Positions 7,699 through 15,697 of a DNA stretch of 64,000 bases are shown piece by piece (within the stretch, counting starts at the first letter, position 1; each line of letters begins with the position of its first letter). This DNA is from Flavobacterium amnicola. GTDB taxonomy: Bacteria; Bacteroidota; Bacteroidia; Flavobacteriales; Flavobacteriaceae. The position numbers were made by a program, and so were the translations under genes. The stretch covers positions 124,001-188,000 of the forward strand of contig NZ_SBKO01000003.1 in assembly GCF_004122165.1 (NCBI RefSeq). Direction: 5' to 3'. The notes under the pieces were generated by a model. It worked only from the letters and a program-made list of their open reading frames with translations. It did no database searches and was not told the DNA's origin.

Positions 7699-9102
7699 AT
7701 GTCAATTGCACCCGAACTTCTATACAAACTCCAACAAGTAGTTGGCGAACACTATGTGTTTACTGACGAAGAAACCCGTAAACATTACGGTCACGACGAA
7801 ACCGAAGATTTGAGTTTTCCGCCCAATGTGGTAGTAAAACCCGCGAATGCTCAAGAAATTTCTGCCATTATGAAATTGGCCAATACCTATTATACCGCTG
7901 TTGTTCCCATTGGTGGACGTACCGGTTTGAGCGGTGGCGCTTTGTGTATCTTGAAAGGAATTGGTTTGTCTACTGAAAGACTAAACAAAATCATTGAAAT
8001 CGATGAAAAAAACGGACAAGTAATTACCGAACCAGGTGTGATTACGCAAGTACTGCGTGATGCTGTGGCCGAAAAAAACTTGTTTTATCCAGTCGATCCA
8101 AGTAGTATGGGAAGTTGTTTTATTGGAGGAAATATTGCTGAAAATTCCGGTGGAGCAAGAGCCGTAAAATATGGGGTAACTAAAGATTATGTGTTGAATC
8201 TAGAAGTGGTATTGCCTAACGGTGAAATCATCTGGACGGGTGCCAATACCTTAAAAAACTCAACAGGTTATAATCTAACACAACTGATGGTGGGCAGTGA
8301 AGGCACGCTTGGAATTGTTACCAAAGCAGTACTGAAATTGTGGCCAAAAAACAATCATAATGTACTAATGCTGGTTCCATTTTTTAAAGCAGAGCAAGCC
8401 TGTGAAGCGGTTTCAGCCATTTTTAGAGCGGGAATTGTACCAAGCGCCTTAGAATTTATGGAGCGCGATGCCATTGATTGGACTTTAAAATTTGTGGATG
8501 GAATAAGTGTGACCATTCAACCGGAACATCAAGCGCATTTATTGATTGAAGTCGATGGTAATTATCCTGAAATTTTAATGCTAGAAGCCGAAAAAATCAT
8601 GGAAGTGGTCGAGCAATTTGAAATTGATGAAGTCTTGTTTGCTGATACCGAAGAGCAAAAAAATGCCTTATGGAAAATGCGTCGTTCAGTAGCCGAAGCT
8701 GTTAAAGCAAATTCGGTGTATAAGGAAGAAGATACTGTAGTGCCTCGATATGAATTGCCAACCTTATTGAAAGGAATCAAAACCATTGGAACTAAATACG
8801 GATTCCAATCGGTTTGTTATGGTCATGCCGGTGATGGAAACCTACATGTGAACATCATCAAAGGAAATATGTCGGACGAGAATTGGAAGACAGAAGTGCC
8901 TAAAGGCATCCGTGAAATTTTTGAATTGACGGTGTCGTTAAAAGGGACACTTTCCGGTGAACATGGAATTGGTCTAGTGCAAAAAAACTATATGGACATT
9001 CGCTTTTCGAAAAGTCATTTGGAACTGATGGGACAAATTAAATACATTTTTGATCCGAATAACATCATGAATCCTGGGAAAATTTTGCCTGAGAATTTAT
9101 AA
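7699..9102 (+). CDS. FAD-binding oxidase, GlcD / D-lactate dehydrogenase type
   Basis: A 467-residue flavoprotein of the FAD_binding_4 plus FAD-oxidase C-terminal family, which oxidises D-2-hydroxy acids such as glycolate or D-lactate. The PP-loop VVPIGGRTGLSGGALC (about residues 72-87) and the region MGSCFIGGNIAENSGGARAV (about 137-156) bind FAD; the C-terminal half has CYGHAGDGNLHVNI and the terminal GEHGIGLVQKNYM and PNNIMNPGKI motifs. No Fe-S partner (GlcF) is adjacent, so it may be a single-subunit enzyme. Its only operon neighbour is the membrane SRPBCC protein. The exact substrate is unclear. Confidence 0.92.
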   Translation: MSIAPELLYKLQQVVGEHYVFTDEETRKHYGHDETEDLSFPPNVVVKPANAQEISAIMKLANTYYTAVVPIGGRTGLSGGALCILKGIGLSTERLNKIIEIDEKNGQVITEPGVITQVLRDAVAEKNLFYPVDPSSMGSCFIGGNIAENSGGARAVKYGVTKDYVLNLEVVLPNGEIIWTGANTLKNSTGYNLTQLMVGSEGTLGIVTKAVLKLWPKNNHNVLMLVPFFKAEQACEAVSAIFRAGIVPSALEFMERDAIDWTLKFVDGISVTIQPEHQAHLLIEVDGNYPEILMLEAEKIMEVVEQFEIDEVLFADTEEQKNALWKMRRSVAEAVKANSVYKEEDTVVPRYELPTLLKGIKTIGTKYGFQSVCYGHAGDGNLHVNIIKGNMSDENWKTEVPKGIREIFELTVSLKGTLSGEHGIGLVQKNYMDIRFSKSHLELMGQIKYIFDPNNIMNPGKILPENL

Positions 9103-9504
9103 TTATTTAGAATTGTAAAAGTCTAATAATACCGCATCAGCATTCTTAAAAGTGGGTGGTTGTTCTGTAATGGAAGCCACTCTTTTTTTATTGAGTTTCA
9201 TGGTGATATCGGCTTCAGTAGTGAAGAGTAACACCGACATAAACGGATTGTTGATATACGGAATGGCTTCCGCTTCCAATTGGTCCAAATCAACAATCTT
9301 CTCAATTTCCTGTAAACCCTCTTTGTAGATTTTATGCGTCACCGATAATTTTAAAACACCATCTTCAACCGCTGTTCTAATATAAATATTTTGCAATTCG
9401 GGTTGCCCTATGGTTTTAGCCAAAGTCAATTTTGCAAAGGTTTTGTTTTCAATACTATTTCGAACGGTTTGGAAAAATTGAGTGTAGGTTTCAGTATTCG
9501 GCAT
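9103..9504 (-). CDS. Stand-alone relative of a methyltransferase-associated N-terminal domain, hypothetical
   Basis: A 133-residue soluble protein. The pattern NKTFAKLTLAK, LQNIYIRTAV, VLLFTTEADITMKLNKKR and ITEQPP resembles the N-terminal domain of a Bacteroidota family annotated as SAM-dependent methyltransferase (there KLSLGNYKG, YVKK, TLFTT, LNKKPA). The methyltransferase part is absent: the frame stops right after this region, at the convergent glcD-type gene. It could be a natural single-domain paralogue or a truncated gene. A -7-like motif TATCTTTG lies at 9522-9529 (minus strand), 17 nt before the ATG. The resemblance is recalled, not searched. Confidence 0.65.
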   Translation of the reverse strand: MPNTETYTQFFQTVRNSIENKTFAKLTLAKTIGQPELQNIYIRTAVEDGVLKLSVTHKIYKEGLQEIEKIVDLDQLEAEAIPYINNPFMSVLLFTTEADITMKLNKKRVASITEQPPTFKNADAVLLDFYNSK

Positions 9505-9560
9505 ATGAAAAAATATTTATACAAAGATAAGGGTACAATATTATATATAAATCTTTTGAC

Positions 9561-9623
9561 TATGAATTCACGAATAATTTTTGAGTTGGAACTTTTTTTA
9601 AATTAATTAGTGTATTCGTGGCC
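9561..9623. repeat. Possible dispersed intergenic element with inverted GTGAATTC-like ends
   Basis: This gap contains ATGAATTCACGAATAATTTT at the left and ATTAGTGTATTCGTGGCC at the right, which are imperfect inverted copies around an AT-rich centre. I recall similar intergenic pairs in Flavobacterium genomes. Nothing else is visible here. Confidence 0.35.
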
Positions 9624-9648
9624 AACTTGATTTTGGAAGAAAGTAATA

Positions 9649-10281
9649 TTAGATTGAAAAAACAATCAATCGGTTTTCAATTTTTACTTCCGCAAAGCCA
9701 AAGGTTTTGGCAATCCATGCCATAGTTTCTTTCTGATACATAAAAACGTGGGTATGGTCATTTTTGTAATACCAAGTTGAAAAATCGATTTCTGGACTAT
9801 TTAAATGCGTCATACAATACAATTTTCCATTAGGTTGCAAAAGTTTTTGTAATAATCCGAATTCTTTGTCAGGATGATGAAAGTGTTCTATGACTTCGCA
9901 ACAGGCAATGTAATGGTATTGTTTTTCTAATACATCGGGAAACGGATGAAAATAGGGATCGTATTCAACGATTTGATAACTATTGTCACGAAGCACTTTT
10001 GTAATTGCTGAGCCGGTTCCTGCTCCAAAGTCTAATCCAAAATCTTCTTTCGAAAAATCGGTCAAAATTCCATTCGTAATCGGGGAAACAAAGTTTTGGT
10101 ATCCTTGGTCTTCAACATCATTATTGTGAAAACGGTAATGTTTTTCTTCGTTTTCAAAATCCATGTATTGGTCAGGATGTAAAAAAATGCCTTTGCAAGT
10201 ACCGCATTCTAAATAGATTCTAGATTTGTAATCACAAAATAGTGCACTAGTGTTATGACAAAGCGGACAAGATGGATTCAT
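9649..10281 (-). CDS. Class I SAM-dependent methyltransferase with zinc-ribbon N-terminus
   Basis: A 210-residue protein. The N-terminus carries four cysteines as two CxxC pairs (C5, C8, C26, C29), a probable zinc ribbon. A Rossmann methyltransferase follows: motif I LDFGAGTGSA at about residues 83-92, the acidic turn YDPYF, and YIACCEVIEHFHHPDKEFGL as the motif II/III region; it belongs to the Methyltransf_23 group. The substrate is unknown. It abuts the alpha/beta hydrolase gene upstream (one base apart), so the two are probably cotranscribed. Confidence 0.85.
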   Translation of the reverse strand: MNPSCPLCHNTSALFCDYKSRIYLECGTCKGIFLHPDQYMDFENEEKHYRFHNNDVEDQGYQNFVSPITNGILTDFSKEDFGLDFGAGTGSAITKVLRDNSYQIVEYDPYFHPFPDVLEKQYHYIACCEVIEHFHHPDKEFGLLQKLLQPNGKLYCMTHLNSPEIDFSTWYYKNDHTHVFMYQKETMAWIAKTFGFAEVKIENRLIVFSI

Positions 10282-10282
10282 G

Positions 10283-11008
10283 TTAGTTTAGTGTGAATTT
10301 TAAAATCCAATCCAACATTTCCTTTTTCTGAATAGCATTGGCATGGTCATTCATATCATTGTGAATGGTATTGGGTAGTTTTTGAATCGTAATATTGAAT
10401 TTTTTTTGTTCTTCATCGGATGGTAGTACGCCTTCATCTGCCACTTGATCACTCGAACGCAACGAATAAATTTTAGGGTTGTCCGTTCTAGGGAAAGCTA
10501 CTCTTCGTTGGTCTAAAGTTATCAGCTTATATACCAATTTGGGATATTTTTGAGTAAAAGTTGTTGAAATATCGCCACCCATAGAATGTCCGATTAAGAT
10601 GATTTTATTGAAATTTAATTTTGGATAACGCTTTTTAAAATCCTTTATCAAATATAAAATATTGGCAGCGCCGCTTTCCCAAAATGGTTTTCGCACCACC
10701 TGAATGTCTCCGGTAGCTGGCATTATTGGGTCAGTTGGTAATTCGTGTTGGATACTGGCAACCAAATAGCCTTTTTGGGCTAATGCTTTGGCTATAAACG
10801 AATAGCCTTTGTTGGCGCCTGGATTATTAAAGTTATAGCCGTGCCCAATAATAACTAAAGGTGTATTTTGAATTTTCTTTGGTAGATATATTGCCACTGG
10901 AATTTCACGATTTCTGCTTTTGTCTAACAGCTTGATATCTTTTTCTATTTGTGCCGAAAGGGATAGGCTGAATAATAGGAGTAGAGCGGTAATTTTTTTC
11001 ATTTTCAA
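10283..11008 (-). CDS. Exported alpha/beta hydrolase
   Basis: A 241-residue protein with a signal peptide cut near LSLSAQ (residue 20). The nucleophile elbow GHSMGG is at residues 140-145 (Ser142), the oxyanion region IIGHGYNF at about 53-60, and a C-terminal His is available near NTIHNDMNDHAN. It resembles small esterases or dienelactone-hydrolase-like enzymes of the periplasm. Substrate unknown. It begins 11 bp beyond the SecA terminator and is followed directly by the methyltransferase gene. Confidence 0.85.
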   Translation of the reverse strand: MKMKKITALLLLFSLSLSAQIEKDIKLLDKSRNREIPVAIYLPKKIQNTPLVIIGHGYNFNNPGANKGYSFIAKALAQKGYLVASIQHELPTDPIMPATGDIQVVRKPFWESGAANILYLIKDFKKRYPKLNFNKIILIGHSMGGDISTTFTQKYPKLVYKLITLDQRRVAFPRTDNPKIYSLRSSDQVADEGVLPSDEEQKKFNITIQKLPNTIHNDMNDHANAIQKKEMLDWILKFTLN

Positions 11009-11013
11009 ATATA

Positions 11014-11047
11014 AAAAATCCCTAACTACAAATGGTAATTAGGGATT
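11014..11047 (-). terminator. Terminator of secA
   Basis: AATCCCTAA (11017-11025) pairs with TTAGGGATT (11039-11047); read on the minus strand it is followed by a T run. It lies 21 bp after the secA stop. Confidence 0.75.
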
Positions 11048-11068
11048 GTTTTATTGTGATAATTTAAA

Positions 11069-14000
11069 TTATTCGTGAACCAAAATCCATTCGCCTGAAG
11101 CTAACATGCTTTCTGCTTTCTTGAATTTCATCGTTTCCGTTTTTCCACTCATAATGTGTTTGATGGTTACATTATCATTACGGTTGATTTTCGGTTGGTC
11201 ACGTACAATCGTTTCCGTTACTTGATGGTGTTGTGGTTGTGTGTTCCCCGCTTCACGATTACGCTCGGCTTGTTCTTCCATATTCAACACGTCGTCTTTG
11301 ATTTCGTTGTATTTTTCGCGACGGACTTCTTCGTGCGCTTCCTGAATGTTGTTCTGTAATGGTAAATCGGCTTTGAACAAGAAAGAAATTACTTCTTTGT
11401 TAATTCCGTCTAACATCTTTTTGAACAAATTGAAGGCTTCGAATTTATAAATCAATAATGGATCTTTTTGTTCGTGAACGGCTAATTGAACCGATTGTTT
11501 CAACTCGTCCATTTTACGTAAATGTTTTTTCCACGCTTCGTCTACAATCGCTAAAGTGATGTTCTTTTCGAAATCGGCTACCAATTGTTTACCTTGGCTT
11601 TCGTAGGCTTTTGGTAAATCGGTCACCACATTTAAGGTTTTAATTCCGTCAGTAAAAGGAACAATAATACGCTCGAATTGATTGTTTGGATTTTCGAATA
11701 CATTTTTAATAATAGGGAAGGCCTCTTTGGCATCTCTTTCATTTTTAGCAATGTAATACTCGTTTGCTGCATGATATACTTTTCCAGTAATTTCAATATC
11801 TGTCAATCTCGCGAAATCAGCTTCAGAAACAGGTGAAGTAATCGATAAGAAACGAATCAATTCGAACTCGAAGTTTTTGAAATCTTTCGATAATTTATTT
11901 TTCTCTACAATGGCATCACACACATCATAAATCATGTTAGCAATATCCAGTTTTAAACGCTCACCGTGTAAAGCATGACGACGACGTTTGTATACTACTT
12001 CACGTTGTGAGTTCATCACGTCATCATATTCTAACAAACGCTTACGAGTTCCAAAGTTGTTTTCTTCTACTTTTTTCTGCGCTCTTTCGATAGACTTGGT
12101 CATCATTGAATGCTGAATTACTTCACCTTCTTTCAAGCCCATTCTGTCCATGATTTTCGCCACACGATCCGAACCAAACAAACGCATTAAGTTATCTTCT
12201 AATGAAACATAGAATTGAGAACTTCCTGGATCTCCTTGACGACCTGCACGACCACGTAACTGACGGTCTACACGACGAGAATCGTGACGCTCGGTACCAA
12301 TGATCGCTAAACCACCTGCTTTTTTTACTTCGTCAGTCAATTTAATATCGGTACCACGACCTGCCATATTGGTGGCAATGGTTACTACGCCTGGTTTACC
12401 AGCTTCAGCAACGATTTGTGCTTCTTGTTTGTGTAATTTAGCATTTAATACGTTGTGTTCTACACCACGCATTTTAAGCATACGACTTAATAATTCAGAG
12501 ATTTCAACTGAAGTTGTACCAATTAATACTGGTCTTCCTGCTGCTGAAAGTTGTTGTACATCTTCTGCAACGGCGTTGAATTTCTCACGAACCGAACGAT
12601 AAATTAAATCTTCTTTATCAATACGAGAAATTCCTCTGTTTGTTGGAATTTCTACTACGTCTAATTTGTATATTTCCCAAAATTCACCAGCTTCTGTTAC
12701 TGCTGTACCTGTCATACCTCCCAGTTTGTTGTACATACGGAAGTAATTTTGAAGTGTAATAGTAGCGTAAGTTTGCGTAGCGTCTTCAATTTTTACATTT
12801 TCTTTCGCTTCAATCGCTTGGTGTAGACCATCAGAATAACGACGACCATCCATGATACGACCCGTTTGCTCGTCTACAATCATGACTTTGTTTTCCATGA
12901 TCACATACTCGGTGTCTTTTTCAAACAAGGTATATGCTTTAAGTAATTGCGTTAACGTATGGATACGCTCGCTTTTTACCGAGAAGTCAGCAAATAAATG
13001 TTCTTTTTGTTCTGCTTCTTCTTCTTTTGAAAGGTTTTCTTTTTCGATACGGGCAATTTCTGTTCCGATATCTGGTAAAACGAAGAAGGTTGGATCGGTA
13101 TTTTTTGACAATTCTTGAATTCCGCTTTCGGTTAATTCAACTTGATTGTTTTTTTCTTCGATAACAAAGTACAAGGCTTCATCAACAGCCGGCATTTTAC
13201 GGTTGTTGTCTGCCATGTATTCATTTTCGGTTTTTTGAAGTAATTGTTTTACACCTTCTTCCGATAAGAATTTGATTAACGCTTTATTTTTTGGTAAGGC
13301 ACGGTGTGCTCTTAATAATTGGAACCCTCCATCTTTGGTATTTCCTGCCGCAATTAATTTTTTAGCTTCGGTTAAGAAGCCATTGGCTAATTGACGTTGA
13401 ATTCCAACTAAATCTTCAATTTTTGGTTTTAATTCGTTGAACTCGTGACGGTCACCATCGGAAACTTGACCAGAAATGATTAATGGCGTACGAGCATCAT
13501 CAATTAATACTGAATCGACCTCGTCGACAATGGCATAATTGTGTTTGCGTTGCACCAAATCATTTGGCGAATGCGCCATATTATCACGCAAATAATCGAA
13601 TCCAAATTCGTTATTTGTTCCGTAGGTGATATCGGCATTATAAGCATTTTTACGAGCATCAGAATTCGGTTGGTGATTGTCGATACAATCAACTGTCATT
13701 CCGTGGAATTCGAATAAAGGTGCTTTCCAGGTACTATCACGACGTGCTAAGTAATCATTCACGGTTACTAAGTGTACACCATTTCCAGTTAATGCATTTA
13801 AATATAACGGTAGGGTAGCTACCAACGTTTTTCCTTCCCCAGTTTGCATTTCGGCAATTTTACCTTGATGTAAAACTACACCACCGATCATTTGCACATC
13901 ATAGTGAATCATATCCCAAGTGATGGCTTTTCCAGCCGCATCCCAAGAATTCGACCAAACAGCATTATCTCCTTGAATCGAAATGTAAGGTTTGGAACCT

Positions 14001-14422
14001 GATAATTCTCTGTCTTTAGGAGTTGCCGTAACTGTAATTTCTGTATTTTCTTTAAAACGACGAGCCGTTTCTTTTACTACAGCAAAAGCTTCTGGAAGAA
14101 TGTCGTTTAATGTTTTTTCTGAAATTTCATATGCTTCTTTTTCCAAAGCATCGATTTGAAGATATACTTCCTCACGAGCATCGATATCAACGATGGCTTC
14201 TACTTCGCTTTTTAGTTTTTCAATTTTAGCGTCTTTGTCTGCGCGAGCTTGTTTTATTTTTTCTTTGAACTCGGCAGTCTTTGCTCTTAATTGATCGTTT
14301 GAAAGTGCTTGAAGGCTACTTTCGAAAGATTTTATTTTAGTAATAATAGGCTGAATGGCTTTGACGTCTTTTTCTGATTTGTCGCCAACAAATGCTTTTA
14401 ATATGCTGTTTATGAAGCTCAT
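11069..14422 (-). CDS. secA: Preprotein translocase ATPase SecA
   Basis: A 1117-residue motor ATPase that pushes unfolded preproteins through SecYEG. The Walker A EMQTGEGKT is at residues 191-199, the DEVDSVLIDDARTPL block at about 297-311, TNMAGRGTDI at about 672-681 and QLRGRAGRQGDPGSS at about 704-718. It is longer than the E. coli protein (901) because of Bacteroidota insertions, including one near residues 340-430. The C-terminus (SMLASGEWILVHE) lacks the CxCxSG...CH zinc motif of E. coli SecA. The gene has its own -7 motif and is bounded by terminators on both sides, so it is monocistronic. Confidence 0.98.
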   Translation of the reverse strand: MSFINSILKAFVGDKSEKDVKAIQPIITKIKSFESSLQALSNDQLRAKTAEFKEKIKQARADKDAKIEKLKSEVEAIVDIDAREEVYLQIDALEKEAYEISEKTLNDILPEAFAVVKETARRFKENTEITVTATPKDRELSGSKPYISIQGDNAVWSNSWDAAGKAITWDMIHYDVQMIGGVVLHQGKIAEMQTGEGKTLVATLPLYLNALTGNGVHLVTVNDYLARRDSTWKAPLFEFHGMTVDCIDNHQPNSDARKNAYNADITYGTNNEFGFDYLRDNMAHSPNDLVQRKHNYAIVDEVDSVLIDDARTPLIISGQVSDGDRHEFNELKPKIEDLVGIQRQLANGFLTEAKKLIAAGNTKDGGFQLLRAHRALPKNKALIKFLSEEGVKQLLQKTENEYMADNNRKMPAVDEALYFVIEEKNNQVELTESGIQELSKNTDPTFFVLPDIGTEIARIEKENLSKEEEAEQKEHLFADFSVKSERIHTLTQLLKAYTLFEKDTEYVIMENKVMIVDEQTGRIMDGRRYSDGLHQAIEAKENVKIEDATQTYATITLQNYFRMYNKLGGMTGTAVTEAGEFWEIYKLDVVEIPTNRGISRIDKEDLIYRSVREKFNAVAEDVQQLSAAGRPVLIGTTSVEISELLSRMLKMRGVEHNVLNAKLHKQEAQIVAEAGKPGVVTIATNMAGRGTDIKLTDEVKKAGGLAIIGTERHDSRRVDRQLRGRAGRQGDPGSSQFYVSLEDNLMRLFGSDRVAKIMDRMGLKEGEVIQHSMMTKSIERAQKKVEENNFGTRKRLLEYDDVMNSQREVVYKRRRHALHGERLKLDIANMIYDVCDAIVEKNKLSKDFKNFEFELIRFLSITSPVSEADFARLTDIEITGKVYHAANEYYIAKNERDAKEAFPIIKNVFENPNNQFERIIVPFTDGIKTLNVVTDLPKAYESQGKQLVADFEKNITLAIVDEAWKKHLRKMDELKQSVQLAVHEQKDPLLIYKFEAFNLFKKMLDGINKEVISFLFKADLPLQNNIQEAHEEVRREKYNEIKDDVLNMEEQAERNREAGNTQPQHHQVTETIVRDQPKINRNDNVTIKHIMSGKTETMKFKKAESMLASGEWILVHE

Positions 14423-14444
14423 AATGGTTTGTTTATAATGTGTG

Positions 14445-14452
14445 CAAAAATA
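14445..14452 (-). promoter_or_regulatory. Putative -7 element of secA
   Basis: On the minus strand this reads TATTTTTG (TAnnTTTG), 22 nt before the secA ATG and just after the terminator of the upstream gene. Confidence 0.5.
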
Positions 14453-14455
14453 ACC

Positions 14456-14484
14456 AAAAAAAAAGTCTCCAATGAGACTTTTTT
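14456..14484 (-). terminator. Terminator between the DUF2795 gene and secA
   Basis: AAAAAAGTCTC (14459-14469), loop CAAT, GAGACTTTTTT (14474-14484): an 11-bp perfect stem with T-rich flanks on both strands, 15 bp after the DUF2795 stop. Confidence 0.85.
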
Positions 14485-14498
14485 AGTAGGTTGTATGA

Positions 14499-14720
14499 TT
14501 AATATTCATCCTCATTCCAAAGATAATCTTCGTCTGTTGGATAATCAGGCCAAATTTCTTCCATTGACTCATAAATTTCTCCTTCATCTTCAATAGATTG
14601 CAGGTTTTCTACCACCTCAAGTGGAGCACCAGTTCTAATGGCATAGTCGATTAATTCGTCTTTAGTAGCAGGCCACGGAGCATCACTTAAATAAGATGCT
14701 AATTCTAATGTCCAATACAT
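14499..14720 (-). CDS. DUF2795 family small acidic protein
   Basis: A 73-residue cytosolic protein matching the DUF2795 family of Bacteroidota: MYWTLELASYLSDAPWPATK with a helical N-terminal part (DELIDYAIRTGAPLEVVENL) and a strongly acidic tail (YPTDEDYLWNEDEY). The family function is unknown. It has its own promoter and terminator, so it is monocistronic, upstream of secA but separated from it by the terminator. Start ATG at 14720 is supported by the -7 motif 22 nt upstream. Confidence 0.88.
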   Translation of the reverse strand: MYWTLELASYLSDAPWPATKDELIDYAIRTGAPLEVVENLQSIEDEGEIYESMEEIWPDYPTDEDYLWNEDEY

Positions 14721-14742
14721 TGCTGTAAATTTTTAATTTATG

Positions 14743-14772
14743 CAAAAATAATTTTTCTACGTAAAAAATCAA
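14743..14772 (-). promoter_or_regulatory. Promoter of the DUF2795 gene (-33 and -7)
   Basis: On the minus strand TTG (14770-14772) is followed after 19 nt by TATTTTTG (14743-14750), a good fit to the Flavobacterium TTG-N17-23-TAnnTTTG consensus. Confidence 0.55.
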
Positions 14773-14786
14773 GTTTTTTTTGATTT
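14764..14786 (-). terminator. Possible hairpin after the adenosyltransferase gene
   Basis: AAATCAA is followed by TTGATTT across a T-rich loop, with T runs either side. It lies in the 202-bp gap between the adenosyltransferase stop and the DUF2795 start and overlaps the DUF2795 -33 position. The rest of the gap shows nothing I recognise. Confidence 0.4.
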
Positions 14787-14922
14787 ATTTTCAAATCTTT
14801 TTAAGAACGTGTTTTTTTAATACTTAATGTCCTGTTTTTAGGGTTTCGTAATACGCGTTGTTACGGACCAATTTATTTTTAGAACAGTACTTTTTTGCTA
14901 ACGGAATACGGCTTGCTGGATA

Positions 14923-15492
14923 CTATTTTCTAGGTATCCATTGTACCTCGTTTGCGTTCAAATCATGGGACAACTTTCGTGCCAAGACAAAAAGGTAGTC
15001 AGAAAGTCGGTTTAAATACTTTAAAACAAGTTCATCTGTAGGTTCTATGTCATTAAGATGTGTGGCTAAACGCTCAGCGCGACGGCATACACAACGAGCA
15101 ATATGACAATATGACACAGTAGTGTGACCTCCAGGCAAAACAAAATGCGTCATAGGTGGTAATTCGGTTTCCATGGTATCGATTTCTTTTTCAAGATATT
15201 CAATATCGGCTTCTGTGATACCAAGATTTTGTAAGCGTTTTTCACCATTTTTTAAAACTTCCTTTTCAGGAGGAGTGGCTAAAATTGCACCCACAGTAAA
15301 TAATCGGTCTTGAACCTCAATTAAGACATTTTTATACAAAGGATTGATTTCCTGATCACGTATCAGTCCGATATAAGAATTTAATTCGTCAACGGTGCCG
15401 TAACTTTCAATACGGATATGGTGTTTCGGGACCCTGGTACCACCAAATAATGCCGTGGTGCCTTTATCTCCGGTTTTGGTATAGACTTTCAT
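14923..15492 (-). CDS. Cob(I)yrinic acid a,c-diamide adenosyltransferase, PduO type
   Basis: A 189-residue ATP:cob(I)alamin adenosyltransferase, which makes adenosylcobalamin for enzymes such as methylmalonyl-CoA mutase. The N-terminal ATP site TKTGDKGTTALFGGTRVPKH (residues 5-24) and YGTVDELNSYIGLIRD (about 31-46) are clear, and the C-terminal helix RCVCRRAERLATHL (about 133-146) carries the conserved Arg and Glu. It fits functionally with meaB at 5.5-6.5 kb. It stands alone, with 205 bp upstream that hold the terminator of the M16 gene. Confidence 0.94.
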   Translation of the reverse strand: MKVYTKTGDKGTTALFGGTRVPKHHIRIESYGTVDELNSYIGLIRDQEINPLYKNVLIEVQDRLFTVGAILATPPEKEVLKNGEKRLQNLGITEADIEYLEKEIDTMETELPPMTHFVLPGGHTTVSYCHIARCVCRRAERLATHLNDIEPTDELVLKYLNRLSDYLFVLARKLSHDLNANEVQWIPRK

Positions 15493-15649
15493 TTTTTTGT
15501 TTATTTGTGTATTCGTTGATTTGTAAGTAAACTATAATTAATTCTTATTGAATTGTTGTTTTTGAATTTATTGTATCCAAATTTAATTTAGTTGTAAATT
15601 TCTAAAAAATGCTTTTCAAAGATAATAAAACAATACCTTTTAAAAGAAA

Positions 15650-15677
15650 AAAAAGACTGCTCGAAAGCAGTCTTTAA
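15650..15677 (-). terminator. Terminator of the M16 peptidase gene
   Basis: AAAGACTGCT (15652-15661), loop CGAA, AGCAGTCTTT (15666-15675): a 10-bp perfect stem with a T run on the minus strand, 22 bp beyond the M16 stop. The remainder of the 205-bp gap is AT-rich and shows no gene. Confidence 0.85.
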
Positions 15678-15697
15678 TTTAATAAAACCAGTTGTAA

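Noticed and set aside
12300..13118. Antisense open frames within secA
   Set aside because: They are antisense to highly conserved SecA motifs and vary in length without start signals; shadows of codon usage.
14787..14922. Possible small RNA in the gap before the DUF2795 gene
   Set aside because: Only short, weak complementarity is visible and no promoter or terminator frames it, so I do not claim an RNA gene.
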